From: Acidimicrobiales bacterium
GTDB lineage: Bacteria > Actinomycetota > Acidimicrobiia > Acidimicrobiales > MedAcidi-G1
Length of the DNA: 43,255 nt
Assembly: GCA_029245675.1 (NCBI GenBank)
Contig: JAQWOV010000010.1
Span: 1-43,255 of the forward strand
Direction of reading: 5' to 3'
Below the pieces are notes generated by a model that was given only the letters and a program-made list of their open reading frames with translations, was not told the DNA's origin and ran no database searches. Shown here one piece after another: positions 22,211 to 31,876 of the stretch. The translations under genes and the position numbers were made by a program. Each line of letters begins with the position of its first letter. Positions within the stretch are counted from its first letter, which is position 1.

Positions 22211-24141
22211 ATTTTGATTCCAGAGAAACTAACTGGAATACTTTCTGTTGGAAAAATGGGTTGCCCGGTTCCTTGACTGCCTCCTGCGGGTGGTTGTGCT
22301 GAGGCAACTACGTGTTCGATTCCATATCCTGTGCATGCGCCACAGTCATAACAGGGTGTCCAACGGCAATCTTCTAAACCAACTGCTTCAAGTGCGTCTC
22401 TCCATTCTTGCCAAAGAAAATCTTTATGTAGGCCGGCTGATAGATGATCCCAAGGTAATGTTTCCTGCTCTGTTCTGTGTCTATACACATATTGGTCTAA
22501 AGAAAGGCCGTATTTTTCCATGGCATCAACCCAAAGTTGAAGATTGAAGTGTTCGCTCCATTCTTGAAACACGCCTCCTTTACGCCATACTTCTTCTATT
22601 ACTGCTCCTATTCGTCGATCTCCTCGACTGATAATTCCTTCTGCCACTGACGCTCGGGTGTCGTGCCATTTGAATTGAACTCCGCGTGAAGACTTAGCTT
22701 CATCACGAAGCAACCTTATTTTTCTGTGAAGTTCTTGCTCGGTGTTTTGGCCAAACCATTGAAAAGGAGTGAATGGTTTAGGTACAAATCCGCCTACTGA
22801 AACTGTTACAGATGGGCTTTTCTGATGTGTTCGGCCAACTTCTACACATTTTTTGGCCATATCTATTATCGCTTTAGTGTCTTCATCTGTTTCTGTTGGT
22901 AAGCCGGTGAGGAAATAGAGTTTCATTCTTCTCCAGCCTTGCGAGTACGCCGATTCCACAGCAGAGTAAAGGTCATCTTCACTAATTAACTTGTTAATCA
23001 CTTGCCTCATTCTCCAAGAACCTGCTTCAGGGGCAAAAGTCAAGCCAGTGCGGCGAGCTCGTTGCAGTTCTGCTGCTATGCCCACCGTGAAAGCATCTAC
23101 TCGAAGGCTTGGAAGAGAAACAGAGAGTTGACCACAATCAGAATCATCCAAAGTGCTCTTTACTACTTCTTCTATTCCGCTGAAGTCAGCCGTGCTGAGC
23201 GAGGTTAAAGAAACTTCGTCATATCCGGTCCGGCGCACGCCTTCACTTATCATTGTTCGAACTTGTTCCGCTGGTCGTTCACGAACCGGTCTAGTGATCA
23301 TTCCTGCTTGACAAAACCTGCAGCCACGAGTGCACCCTCGAAAAACTTCTACGTTTAGTCGATCATGAACGACTTCCGTTAGCGGTACTAGCTGATTTTT
23401 AGGGTAAGGCCAATCAGCTAAATCGCTGACCGTTCTCTTCTCCACCACTTCGGGTGTTTCTGGGAACCTTGGGGACATGCAAATAAGGTCTTCTTTTTCA
23501 TACACCGGTGTGTACGCATACGGAACATATACCCCAGGAATTGTTGCTAATTCCCTCAATATGCTTTCACGAGATGCCCGTCCAGAGTTTTTCCACCTAC
23601 TGACTACTTCTGTTATATCCGAGACCACCTCTTCACCATCGCCTAAGACAGCGGCATCAATAAAATCTGCTATTGGTTCTGGGTTGTATGTGCAATGCCC
23701 ACCCACAATCACTAAGGGGTCTTCTGCTGCTCTTTTTTCGGTATGAATGGGAACATCTGCGAGATCTAAGCATTCCAATAAGTTGGTATAAACTAATTCT
23801 GCGGAGAGGTTAAACCCTAGAACATCAAATTCTTTTGCAGGACGATGAGTATCTACTGAGAAAAAAGGAAGTTTGTTGGTCCTTAGTACAGATGCCATGT
23901 CAGTCCATGGCGCATAGGCTCGTTCCGCTACTGAATCTGGTCGTTCATTGATGATTTCATAAAGGATTTGTAACCCTTGATTTGGTAAACCTACTTCGTA
24001 AGTGTCTGGGTAAGTGAGCAGCCAAGAAACTTTGTCTGCATGATATTTAGGAGTAATCGCCCCATCTTCACATCCGATGTAACGCGCTGGTTTTTGAACA
24101 TCGTCTAGAAGCCCCTCTAGTTGTGGCCATATTGAACTCAT
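22207..24141 (-). CDS. TIGR03960 B12-binding-like radical SAM protein
   Basis: 644 residues. An N-terminal cobalamin-binding-like domain (WLLTYPDTYEVGLPNQGLQILYEIINE) precedes the radical SAM core with the CxxxCxxC cluster motif in FRGCTRGCRFCQAGMI. The C-terminus carries Cys-rich WTPCYDCGACTGYGIEH, a probable extra metal or cluster site. Partner of the next gene (TIGR03936). Located between rodA and rne, as is common in actinobacteria. Confidence 0.95.
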   Translation of the reverse strand: MSSIWPQLEGLLDDVQKPARYIGCEDGAITPKYHADKVSWLLTYPDTYEVGLPNQGLQILYEIINERPDSVAERAYAPWTDMASVLRTNKLPFFSVDTHRPAKEFDVLGFNLSAELVYTNLLECLDLADVPIHTEKRAAEDPLVIVGGHCTYNPEPIADFIDAAVLGDGEEVVSDITEVVSRWKNSGRASRESILRELATIPGVYVPYAYTPVYEKEDLICMSPRFPETPEVVEKRTVSDLADWPYPKNQLVPLTEVVHDRLNVEVFRGCTRGCRFCQAGMITRPVRERPAEQVRTMISEGVRRTGYDEVSLTSLSTADFSGIEEVVKSTLDDSDCGQLSVSLPSLRVDAFTVGIAAELQRARRTGLTFAPEAGSWRMRQVINKLISEDDLYSAVESAYSQGWRRMKLYFLTGLPTETDEDTKAIIDMAKKCVEVGRTHQKSPSVTVSVGGFVPKPFTPFQWFGQNTEQELHRKIRLLRDEAKSSRGVQFKWHDTRASVAEGIISRGDRRIGAVIEEVWRKGGVFQEWSEHFNLQLWVDAMEKYGLSLDQYVYRHRTEQETLPWDHLSAGLHKDFLWQEWRDALEAVGLEDCRWTPCYDCGACTGYGIEHVVASAQPPAGGSQGTGQPIFPTESIPVSFSGIKI

Positions 24142-24180
24142 AACTTGATCATGCTATCTATTTTCCGTGGTCTCATGCCA

Positions 24181-25326
24181 CTAGAAAGATCCGTCATATC
24201 GGTAGTCGTGTCTTCTCATATGAACGCTCTGTACTAAACCGATAGCAATAAAGGTGGCAATAACGGATGATCCACCATGACTAACTAACGGGAGAGGTAT
24301 TCCAGTAATTGGCATTATCCCCACAGCCATTCCAACACTTTGAAATATCTGAAATAGGAGCATTGAAAATACACCAGCGGCGATAAGTGATCCAAATTTG
24401 TCATCAGCTATCTGGCTGATTCTCCATATTCGAATTAGCAATAATGCTAAGAGGCCCAAAACAGTCATACTGCCGATGAATCCTGTTTCTTCGGCGATGA
24501 CGGTGAAAATGAAATCGTTCTGTTGTTCTGGAACAAGATCCGAATTATTTTGTGTTCCCTCAAATACGCCTTTACCTGTCAACCCGCCATTGCCGATAGC
24601 GACTTGAGCTTGTTCTAGGTTATATCGAGCGCCTGAGTCAGAATCTTCATCAATAAAAACGAGTAGTCGATCAACTTGATAGTTGGCCAGACTGTCCGAT
24701 TGTAAAACAATGGTGGCGAGTGTGACCACGAAAAGAAGGAAGATGAACATATGACGACCTTTTACTCCAGCCACTAATGTCATCCCTGCAACAATTGCTC
24801 CGTAAACCAATAAAGTTCCTAGGTCTGGTTGCCTCCAGATAAGAAGCCCAGGTATTCCTGCTATCACTAAAGCAATTACTAATTTTCTTCCACTCGCAGT
24901 ATTTGTGGTTCCATACCAAGCAGCTAGCGCAACGATTAAAACTATTTTCCCAAATTCGGAGGGTTGGAGCTGATAACCGCCTATCTGAAACCAAGCTTTA
25001 GTTCCTTTACTTTCTACGCCGGCTATAAGAACCAAGAAAAGAGCGCCTGACATAAATGTGTAGAGATACAGGGCAAACCGTTGAAAGTATCTATGACCAA
25101 TCCACGCTGTGATGATCATAGCCACAGCACCTATAACAACAAAGATAAATTGACGTTCTAAGAATCGGGTCTCTGCAGGACGTAAGAGTGTGTCTGGCCC
25201 TCGAGTAGCTGAATAAACCATCAGAACGCCGATCGCTGATATCACCAACGTTATGACTGGCAAAAAATAATCAACATGGCGTAATAATGATGGACGGGTT
25301 TCGCGTGGAATCTGAGTGCTTGTCAT
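24181..25326 (-). CDS. rodA: SEDS peptidoglycan glycosyltransferase RodA
   Basis: 381 residues, about ten membrane segments. Conserved loops are visible: RFLERQF after the first helix, GIPGLLIWRQPDLGTLLVYG (the WRQPDLGT block), and the large extracellular-loop signature GKGVFEGTQNNSDLVPEQQNDFIFTVIAEETGF. The last conserved block is MPITGIPLPLVSHGGSS. It polymerises lipid II during elongation together with the class B PBP encoded directly upstream (ATGA overlap). Confidence 0.96.
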   Translation of the reverse strand: MTSTQIPRETRPSLLRHVDYFLPVITLVISAIGVLMVYSATRGPDTLLRPAETRFLERQFIFVVIGAVAMIITAWIGHRYFQRFALYLYTFMSGALFLVLIAGVESKGTKAWFQIGGYQLQPSEFGKIVLIVALAAWYGTTNTASGRKLVIALVIAGIPGLLIWRQPDLGTLLVYGAIVAGMTLVAGVKGRHMFIFLLFVVTLATIVLQSDSLANYQVDRLLVFIDEDSDSGARYNLEQAQVAIGNGGLTGKGVFEGTQNNSDLVPEQQNDFIFTVIAEETGFIGSMTVLGLLALLLIRIWRISQIADDKFGSLIAAGVFSMLLFQIFQSVGMAVGIMPITGIPLPLVSHGGSSVIATFIAIGLVQSVHMRRHDYRYDGSF

Positions 25327-27578
25327 TGAACACTCACCGTTATCCCGTTATCTTCTAACAACACTGCACAATCAATGACTTCACCGCGTACTCGTACTTC
25401 TCCATTAGCTTCTAGAACTGGTCCAGTGTCTGTGCCTACAGCGGAGTTACTTCCACCCACATTTGATAACTGATCGCTGTCTAACCATTCAAGCCATTCG
25501 AGGCAGAGTGGCAAAGCCGCTGATCGTGCGTAACTCAATGCAGCTGTCGGTGCTTCTTCAACGGTTTCTGTAACAAGTTTTTCCATGACGCGCGCTACAA
25601 GAGGGGCTGCTGACCGGCTTCCAAAACCTGCTTCTTCAAGAAAAACTGACATTGCGAATTTAGGTTCATCCACTGGACCAAAAGCAGCGAACACCGCAGT
25701 GTCTGCTTTTCCTCTAACCTCTGCAGTTCCTGTTTTCCCAGCTACAGGGGAATCTTCTAAAGGGAAAAACACTCCGTCGTAGTTCCGGGTATTAAACGCG
25801 TCATAACCAGTGCCATCTTCATCAGTTGTTACACCCAAAAGTCCTTCAAGAGCTCTTGAATAAAACTCTGGATCAATTTCAACTTCCCCTAAGATTCGCT
25901 CATCAAATTCTCGAACTATTTCTCCTGTTTGTTTAACCACTTTGAGGGCGATATTTGGTGACCGTAGTATTCCGTTGTTGGCGAAAGTTGCATAAGCATT
26001 AGTTAACTGCAAAGGAGTCACGAGAACATCTCCTTGCCCAATAGAAGTGTTTACGTTGTCACCGGGATACCAATCGCCAGTTGGGAAGGCTATGGGGTTA
26101 GCTTCATGTCGCTCTCTTCTATTTTCAGGAGTGGGGAGAAATCCTGACTGCTCAAAAGGAAGCGCTATCCCGGACTCAAACCCCATTCCGTATTCTCTAG
26201 CTGCGTCTTGTATACCTGTTTCATTATGTATCGGGTTGATGTATATAGATTCGCCGATTGTGTAAAAGTAAACGTCACTGGAGACTGTAATAGCTCGAAT
26301 TAAATCAATTTGCGGATAAGGAGCATCATTGGCGTTTCTGAATAAGCATCCTCCAGCTGAGGCTGAACCTTCAGCGCCTCCAACACAACTTTGTAATCGG
26401 TAGTAACCCGGATCATCCCAGAATTCATCGGCGTTCTTCACTAACCCGACACCAAAGACTCCTTCATGCCAAGCCGCATGAGCGGTAAATAGTTTAAAAG
26501 TTGATCCGGGAGCGTACTCGCCTTGAATTGCCCGATTCAGCATGGGCAGGTCATTGAGTGGGTCATTTAATGACGCCCATTCTTCTCGTGTGAACCCCCC
26601 TATTGAGGTATTCGGGTCGAACTTTGGATAAGAAGCAATTGCTACGATATTTCCGTTTGACGGGTCAATTATTACTGAAGCTCCACCCGGAACGTCATAA
26701 GGAATAGGGTCCTCTTCGTCGTCTTCTTTTTTATCTGGAGCCTGTTCACGCTGAGAAAATATTGTTCTCTCAAGTTGCCTCTCCAGTAAAGACTGGACAT
26801 CAATATCAAGAGTTAGATAAACGTCATCACCAGGAATAGGGGCAACAAACAGATCTTCTCGTTCGCGAACTATTTGACCTAAGCGGTCAACTTCAACGAC
26901 TCGTCGTCCAGCAACACCGCGCAAGTCGTCTTCGAACATAAGCTCTATTCCGGCTTTTCCTATTTCATCTCGTAACCCATAAGCCTTATTTGGTGGAGGT
27001 TTTCGGCTCTCATACTCTCGGTCATTGATTGGTCCCACCCAACCGAGAATGTGGCCCGCTAAATCACCGTATAAATATGAACGGACAGTACTGTCTACAA
27101 CTTCTATTCCAGGAAATTTTTCTGGTCTTTCACCGAAATAAATTAAGAGCTCTTCGTCAACATCCGTCGCTACGGGAATATCGTCATAGCGACTAAACGA
27201 AGGGTCTGCGAGCGCTTCTTCAATATCGCTTACCTTGAACAATAGACCTGAACGATTTACTTCGACTGCAATCTCAGTAAGCATCTCTAGTCTTTGGTCT
27301 TCAGTGAGTCCTGCTTCTTCAAGTTCTCTTCTGTTGATAGTCACCATGGTGGTTAAGCGATTACCAACAAGAGTGTTGCCGTCAACATCTAATATTCTTC
27401 CTCGAAGTGCAGGCACTCTTATCTCTCTTAAAATATTAGTTTCTGCTACTGCAGCGGCTTCTTCTCCAGAAAGTATTTGAAGATACCAGAGTCGAGCAGT
27501 GAGTGCCGCAAACATTGAAAGACCTATTACAGCAAGAATTCTTAATCGATAACGAACGCTTTTATCCATCTCATTCAT
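25323..27578 (-). CDS. mrdA: Class B penicillin-binding protein 2
   Basis: 751 residues. One N-terminal membrane anchor (about 12-30) precedes a pedestal/dimerisation domain (RDxxGLRDEIGKAGIELMFEDDLRG region). The transpeptidase domain has SxxK as STFK in YAPGSTFKLF, SxN as SSD in ITVSSDVYFY, and KTG in VAGKTGTAEV. It crosslinks lateral-wall peptidoglycan with RodA. A charged insert (QAPDKKEDDEEDPIPYD) lies just before the transpeptidase domain. The C-terminal 70 residues after the catalytic domain are a non-conserved periplasmic tail. Overlaps mreD and rodA by 4 nt on each side. Confidence 0.96.
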   Translation of the reverse strand: MNEMDKSVRYRLRILAVIGLSMFAALTARLWYLQILSGEEAAAVAETNILREIRVPALRGRILDVDGNTLVGNRLTTMVTINRRELEEAGLTEDQRLEMLTEIAVEVNRSGLLFKVSDIEEALADPSFSRYDDIPVATDVDEELLIYFGERPEKFPGIEVVDSTVRSYLYGDLAGHILGWVGPINDREYESRKPPPNKAYGLRDEIGKAGIELMFEDDLRGVAGRRVVEVDRLGQIVREREDLFVAPIPGDDVYLTLDIDVQSLLERQLERTIFSQREQAPDKKEDDEEDPIPYDVPGGASVIIDPSNGNIVAIASYPKFDPNTSIGGFTREEWASLNDPLNDLPMLNRAIQGEYAPGSTFKLFTAHAAWHEGVFGVGLVKNADEFWDDPGYYRLQSCVGGAEGSASAGGCLFRNANDAPYPQIDLIRAITVSSDVYFYTIGESIYINPIHNETGIQDAAREYGMGFESGIALPFEQSGFLPTPENRRERHEANPIAFPTGDWYPGDNVNTSIGQGDVLVTPLQLTNAYATFANNGILRSPNIALKVVKQTGEIVREFDERILGEVEIDPEFYSRALEGLLGVTTDEDGTGYDAFNTRNYDGVFFPLEDSPVAGKTGTAEVRGKADTAVFAAFGPVDEPKFAMSVFLEEAGFGSRSAAPLVARVMEKLVTETVEEAPTAALSYARSAALPLCLEWLEWLDSDQLSNVGGSNSAVGTDTGPVLEANGEVRVRGEVIDCAVLLEDNGITVSVQ

Positions 27579-28093
27579 TTTTCAGGTATTCGTAGTTCTA
27601 CTGCCCCAGGAATTGACATGGAAAGTGACCATTGAATGATCTTGTTAATTTGGGGTGCTACTGCTGCTGATACTAGACCAGCAATCACTGATCTCTTGAT
27701 TAATAATCCATTCTCAATTGCTGTTTGACCAAAAAGTAGGCCTGTGAATCCGGCCAAAGAGGCCCCTAGGGCTACTGCTACCACGAGTCCCAATCCATAG
27801 ACAACGGGCCGCGACTCTACTAAACGATCTTCAATGCTGCTCACACCCACAGCCAACGGAGAGTAAACCATTGCATGAAGACCAAAGGGAGCCCCGGTTA
27901 ACGCATCTTGAAATAAGCTTGCAAAAAAACCGAATATTGCTCCATGCTCTGGGCCGCCATGATAGCCGGCCAAGATTGTAACCAGTAGAAGAACTTCGAC
28001 TGAGGCTCCGGAGAAGCGAAATTCTGAAAAAATGGTTGCCTGCAGAAGAACCGCTGTAACTAAAACTACGAAAGATCTGATTCGTGTAGTCAT
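27575..28093 (-). CDS. mreD: Rod shape-determining membrane protein MreD
   Basis: 172 residues with about five hydrophobic segments. Weak sequence conservation is normal for MreD; GYHGGPEHGAIFGFFASLFQDALTGAPFG is the recognisable block. Identity is secured by its place between mreC and mrdA with 4-nt overlaps at both ends. Confidence 0.9.
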   Translation of the reverse strand: MTTRIRSFVVLVTAVLLQATIFSEFRFSGASVEVLLLVTILAGYHGGPEHGAIFGFFASLFQDALTGAPFGLHAMVYSPLAVGVSSIEDRLVESRPVVYGLGLVVAVALGASLAGFTGLLFGQTAIENGLLIKRSVIAGLVSAAVAPQINKIIQWSLSMSIPGAVELRIPEK

Positions 28094-28917
28094 GAATTTT
28101 CTTCCAAGTCCATTACGACATTAACAAAACTTAAATTTTCTAGACTGGCAGCTAATTCAATTTTTATTGTTCGTTCATATTCAGCAAAGTTGTCTGGATC
28201 AGTCACTTTCCCAACTGGTATATCTGCTGGAAATCGGCTTCGACCTCCGGAAGTAATTACCACTTCATCTTCCGCTATGACTGCGTCTAAACGCACTCCG
28301 TCTTCGAGGCGCATCTCTTCGCCGCCAGTTCCTACAGCTAATCCCTCATCTTGTGATTCAACAAGACGAACCCCTACAGAGAAATCTGGATGAGTTGCCA
28401 AGATGACTACAGAACGCTGCCTATCTACCTGTTCTAGTCGCCCTACTAACCCTGCTCCTGTAACAACAGCCATACCTTCCGACAATCCGTCATCGCTTCC
28501 TTTATCTATTTCAACGAGGTGCGAACCAAAATTTCCAGGAGGAGTTCCTAATATTCTTGCAACTATGGTTTCCAAGTCAGCATAAGGAACATCTATTTCA
28601 CCTAGTAAACGTTCAAGAAGCTCTCTATCTGCTTCTTCGCTGAGTACTTCCCCGCGTACCTCTGCTAGTTCTTTCGCTAGTCTTTCATTCTCGTCTTCGA
28701 GTTCGCCATAATTCACTATTCCCGACCAAACTGATTGAATCGGGTCAGTTGCCTTATCAACCACAGTTCTAACCGGTCCGATGATGTCTCTGATGCCCTG
28801 TTGAAAAGCGTCAAGCGGTTCGGCCCCTCGGACTTGGAGGGTTAGTAGAGTCAGCGCAGCGGCCAATAGTATGAGTAAAGTCGGCCGAGACCGTTCGGCA
28901 GGCCCAGGAGCCGCCAT
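28090..28917 (-). CDS. mreC: Rod shape-determining protein MreC
   Basis: 275 residues: an N-terminal anchor (about 10-27), a coiled coil (about 70-105, ELEDENERLAKELAEVRGE) and the extracellular beta domains (VARILGTPPGNFGSHLVEIDKGSDDGLSEGMAVVTGAGLVGRL). It couples MreB to PBP2/RodA. Three bases separate it from mreB. Confidence 0.95.
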   Translation of the reverse strand: MAAPGPAERSRPTLLILLAAALTLLTLQVRGAEPLDAFQQGIRDIIGPVRTVVDKATDPIQSVWSGIVNYGELEDENERLAKELAEVRGEVLSEEADRELLERLLGEIDVPYADLETIVARILGTPPGNFGSHLVEIDKGSDDGLSEGMAVVTGAGLVGRLEQVDRQRSVVILATHPDFSVGVRLVESQDEGLAVGTGGEEMRLEDGVRLDAVIAEDEVVITSGGRSRFPADIPVGKVTDPDNFAEYERTIKIELAASLENLSFVNVVMDLEENS

Positions 28918-28920
28918 TTT

Positions 28921-29973
28921 TTACTCCATGCCGCCGCTAAAGACGGAATCCCCATAGATGTCTAGATGTTCCAACGCCATTCCGGCTCCAAGTGCTACAG
29001 CTAGCAGTGGATCTGCGGCAAGCCTTACTGGCATGCCTGTCTCTGCACGGATTCTTTCTGGTAATCCAACGAGTAAAGAGCCGCCGCCAGCAAGCGTGAT
29101 GCCTCGCTCCATGATGTCTGCTGATAGCTCTGGTGGAGTTTTATCTAGAGTAATTTTTACTGCATCTACTATGGATGCGACTGGTTCTTCAATAGCTTCT
29201 CGTATTTCTACAGTACTAATTACCACTGGACGTGGAAGCCCCGTGACTAAATCACGGCCTCTAAATTCAGCTCTTTGTTCATCTCGAAGCGGTGTAGCTG
29301 AACCTAAGCCCATTTTTAATTCTTCTACTGTTCTAAATCCAGTATCAACACCATATTCTTTCTTTAGGTATTGCTTTATAGCGTCATCTAGTTCATCGCC
29401 ACCGACTCTTGAGGAGTATGAAGCCACTACCCCGCCGAGAGATATGACTGCTACTTCTGTTGTTCCTCCACCTATGTCTACGATCATTGAACCGGTAGGT
29501 TGTTCGACTGGTAGTCCTGCTCCTATTGCTGCTGCCATAGGTTCTTCAATGATGTATGCGGGTGGTCGTGCTCCAGCGAATTCTGCTGCTTCTTGAACAG
29601 CACGTCGCTCAACGCCTGTCACACCTGATGGTACGCAAATAACCATTCTTGGTTTTGACCATTTGCTTTGGTGAACTGATTGGATGAAATGGCGAAGCAT
29701 TTTTTCGCAAACTTCAAAGTCAGCTATTACTCCATCTTTTAAGGGCCGGGTTGCTTGAATATAGTTTGGAGTTCTACCGATCATTCGTTTTGCTTCGGCA
29801 CCTACCGCTAATGGAGTTCCATCCATTACATTCACTGCCACTACAGATGGCTCGTCGAGAACGACACCTTCACCTCGTACATAGACCAGAGTGTTTGCCG
29901 TACCAAGGTCAACGGCGATGTCGCGGCTTCCTAGTCGGGCACCACTAGTTGTTGATCTATTTTCTGCACCCAT
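28921..29973 (-). CDS. mreB: Actin-like rod shape protein MreB
   Basis: 350 residues, normal length. ATP-binding actin-fold motifs: IAVDLGTANTLVYVRGEGVVL (phosphate 1), MIVDIGGGTTEVAVISLGGVV (phosphate 2) and GITLAGGGSLLVGL (adenosine). The presence of mreBCD-mrdA-rodA as one operon implies lateral-wall, rod-type growth, unlike the polar growth of mycobacteria. First gene of the operon; the 146-bp upstream gap to ndk should contain its promoter. Confidence 0.97.
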   Translation of the reverse strand: MGAENRSTTSGARLGSRDIAVDLGTANTLVYVRGEGVVLDEPSVVAVNVMDGTPLAVGAEAKRMIGRTPNYIQATRPLKDGVIADFEVCEKMLRHFIQSVHQSKWSKPRMVICVPSGVTGVERRAVQEAAEFAGARPPAYIIEEPMAAAIGAGLPVEQPTGSMIVDIGGGTTEVAVISLGGVVASYSSRVGGDELDDAIKQYLKKEYGVDTGFRTVEELKMGLGSATPLRDEQRAEFRGRDLVTGLPRPVVISTVEIREAIEEPVASIVDAVKITLDKTPPELSADIMERGITLAGGGSLLVGLPERIRAETGMPVRLAADPLLAVALGAGMALEHLDIYGDSVFSGGME

Positions 29974-30119
29974 TTAGGTGTCCAATTCGTCTAATCGTCT
30001 TGCAAGGTGTTTTCGAAACGTTGAAAACATTACTTGATTTCAGCCTGAATTGTAGCCGATTCTCTTCTCAAATACCACTCTGGGCGCATGATTGACCACA
30101 CTAAGGGAATGGGTCTGTT

Positions 30120-30530
30120 TTAAATCAAATTAGGGAAGAAAATTCCTATTTCTCGTTCAGCGGATTCCAAAGAATCAGACCCGTGTACGAGATTCTCTGT
30201 GACAATCAATCCGTAATCTCCGCGTATGGTTCCAGGAGCAGATTCACGGGGATTTGTTGCACCCATCATTGAACGAACTACTGCATAAGTATCTTCTGGT
30301 CCTTCAACTACCATGACCATCGCTGACGACCGGGACATAAACGCTACTAAGTCTCCATAAAAAGGCTTCTCGACATGTTCTGCATAATGAACGCTGAGGG
30401 TCTCTTCATCCAAGCTTCGGAGTTGTGCAGCTACGAGACTGAGGCCCTTGTTCTCGAATCGGGAAATTATCTCACCGACAAGACCTCTTTCAACTGCATC
30501 TGGTTTACAAATTACGAGTGTTCTATCCAT
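30120..30530 (-). CDS. ndk: Nucleoside diphosphate kinase
   Basis: 136 residues. Starts MDRTLVICKPDAVERGLVGEII; the catalytic His is in NLVHGSDSLESAEREI. It equilibrates nucleoside triphosphate pools. TAGCCT lies 7 nt before ATG 30530, suggesting a leaderless transcript from the 52-bp gap after folC. Confidence 0.97.
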   Translation of the reverse strand: MDRTLVICKPDAVERGLVGEIISRFENKGLSLVAAQLRSLDEETLSVHYAEHVEKPFYGDLVAFMSRSSAMVMVVEGPEDTYAVVRSMMGATNPRESAPGTIRGDYGLIVTENLVHGSDSLESAEREIGIFFPNLI

Positions 30531-30537
30531 ATAGAGA

Positions 30538-30543
30538 AGGCTA
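30538..30543 (-). promoter_or_regulatory. -10-like TAGCCT for leaderless ndk start
   Basis: Minus-strand TAGCCT is followed by 7 nt and ATG 30530. No Shine-Dalgarno is present. Confidence 0.35.
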
Positions 30544-30582
30544 CGGACTATTTAGCCTCGCACAACATAACTTTTTACCAGT

Positions 30583-31869
30583 TCAGTCGCTAACGAAAGA
30601 GGGCCGAACGACTGAAAGCAGATAGAAGGATCCGGTAACTAAAATCAGATCTTCGTCTGCCGATAAGGCCAAAGCGCGCTCAATGGCATCATTCGGATCT
30701 TCAATAACTTCGGCATCTACGCCACTGGCTTCAACGGTTTCAGCTAATACTTCTCCTGGAATAGCTCGAGCGGAAGGGATCGTACAACAAATAACCATCT
30801 CTGGGTGCAGAGACGCTATCTCATTTATGACTTCTGCTGGTTCACGCGGACCTAACATACCTAAGACGACGATTCGTCTAGTCTCTGGAAAGACATCTTG
30901 CACTGTTGCAGATAATGCTTTACTTGCATCTTCATTATGAGCACCATCAAAGATCGTTAACGGGTTTGTAGACACAACCTCTAGACGGCCAGGCAAGGTA
31001 ACAGCAGACATCCCCTCTTCAATTATTTCTTCAGCTAACGGTGCCCCTAAGAAGGTTTCAACTGTCGCTAACGCTAATGAGGCATTTTCAGATTGATGAT
31101 CGCCAAACAAAGGAAGGAAAACTTCGTCATGTCGGCCTGAAATGCTCCACACATCTAGTAGTTGCCCGCCGACAGCTTGAGCGCTAGAGAGCACCCCAAA
31201 AGCTTCACCCTTCATTAAAAGTGGATCGGGATTTTCTCGGATAAACAAGTCGAGAATTTCTACTGAGGTTTCACCAAGGATTAATGGTCGTCCTGGACTT
31301 ATAATGCCAGCTTTTTCCGAAGCTACTGCTCGTCTCCACCCGTCAGCTCCATCAGTGTGATCTCGGCCAACATTTGTCACTACCGATACATCTGATTCCA
31401 GAACATTCGTTGCATCAAACCTTCCAAGAAGACCCACTTCCACCACCGCTACATCTACTGCTTCGTTAGAGAACCAAAGAAAAGATGCAGCAGTTAGAAG
31501 TTCAAAATATGATGATTTTTCAACTGTATTTTCTGCAAAAGGGGCTAGCTCGCCAATGAGGTCACCAAATTGTTCCTCGGAAATCATTTCACCATTAATC
31601 TTCAGCCGTTCTCTCACAGTGTCGACATGCGGACTGCAATAAGTTCCGACTTTTAATCCTGCTGCTTTCAGTAATGAAGACGTCATTGTTGACACAGAAC
31701 CTTTTCCATTGGTTCCTGTGATGTGGATACTTTGAAAATCTGATTGCGGGTCACCCATAATTTGAACGAGGCTCCGCATAGCGTCAAGGCTCAGTCCGTG
31801 AATTCGACCAGCCGTCGCTTCATGATTAACGTGCTGATCAAGAAACCTTAAAGCTTCTAGGTAATCCAC
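30583..31869 (-). CDS. folC: Folylpolyglutamate/dihydrofolate synthase FolC
   Basis: 428 residues from GTG 31869. The Mur-ligase-like ATP site is SIHITGTNGKGSVSTM, and ATNVLESDVSVVTNVGRDHTDGAD and LEVVSTNPLTIFDGAHNEDA are the expected later motifs. It adds glutamates to folates. The start is a choice: the frame is open to TTG 31938, which would overlap clpX by 62 nt, but the family begins near VDYLEALRFLDQ, so GTG 31869, 7 nt after the clpX stop, fits better. valS, often next to folC in actinobacteria, is absent. Confidence 0.94.
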   Translation of the reverse strand: MDYLEALRFLDQHVNHEATAGRIHGLSLDAMRSLVQIMGDPQSDFQSIHITGTNGKGSVSTMTSSLLKAAGLKVGTYCSPHVDTVRERLKINGEMISEEQFGDLIGELAPFAENTVEKSSYFELLTAASFLWFSNEAVDVAVVEVGLLGRFDATNVLESDVSVVTNVGRDHTDGADGWRRAVASEKAGIISPGRPLILGETSVEILDLFIRENPDPLLMKGEAFGVLSSAQAVGGQLLDVWSISGRHDEVFLPLFGDHQSENASLALATVETFLGAPLAEEIIEEGMSAVTLPGRLEVVSTNPLTIFDGAHNEDASKALSATVQDVFPETRRIVVLGMLGPREPAEVINEIASLHPEMVICCTIPSARAIPGEVLAETVEASGVDAEVIEDPNDAIERALALSADEDLILVTGSFYLLSVVRPSFVSD

Positions 31870-31876
31870 GAGTGAA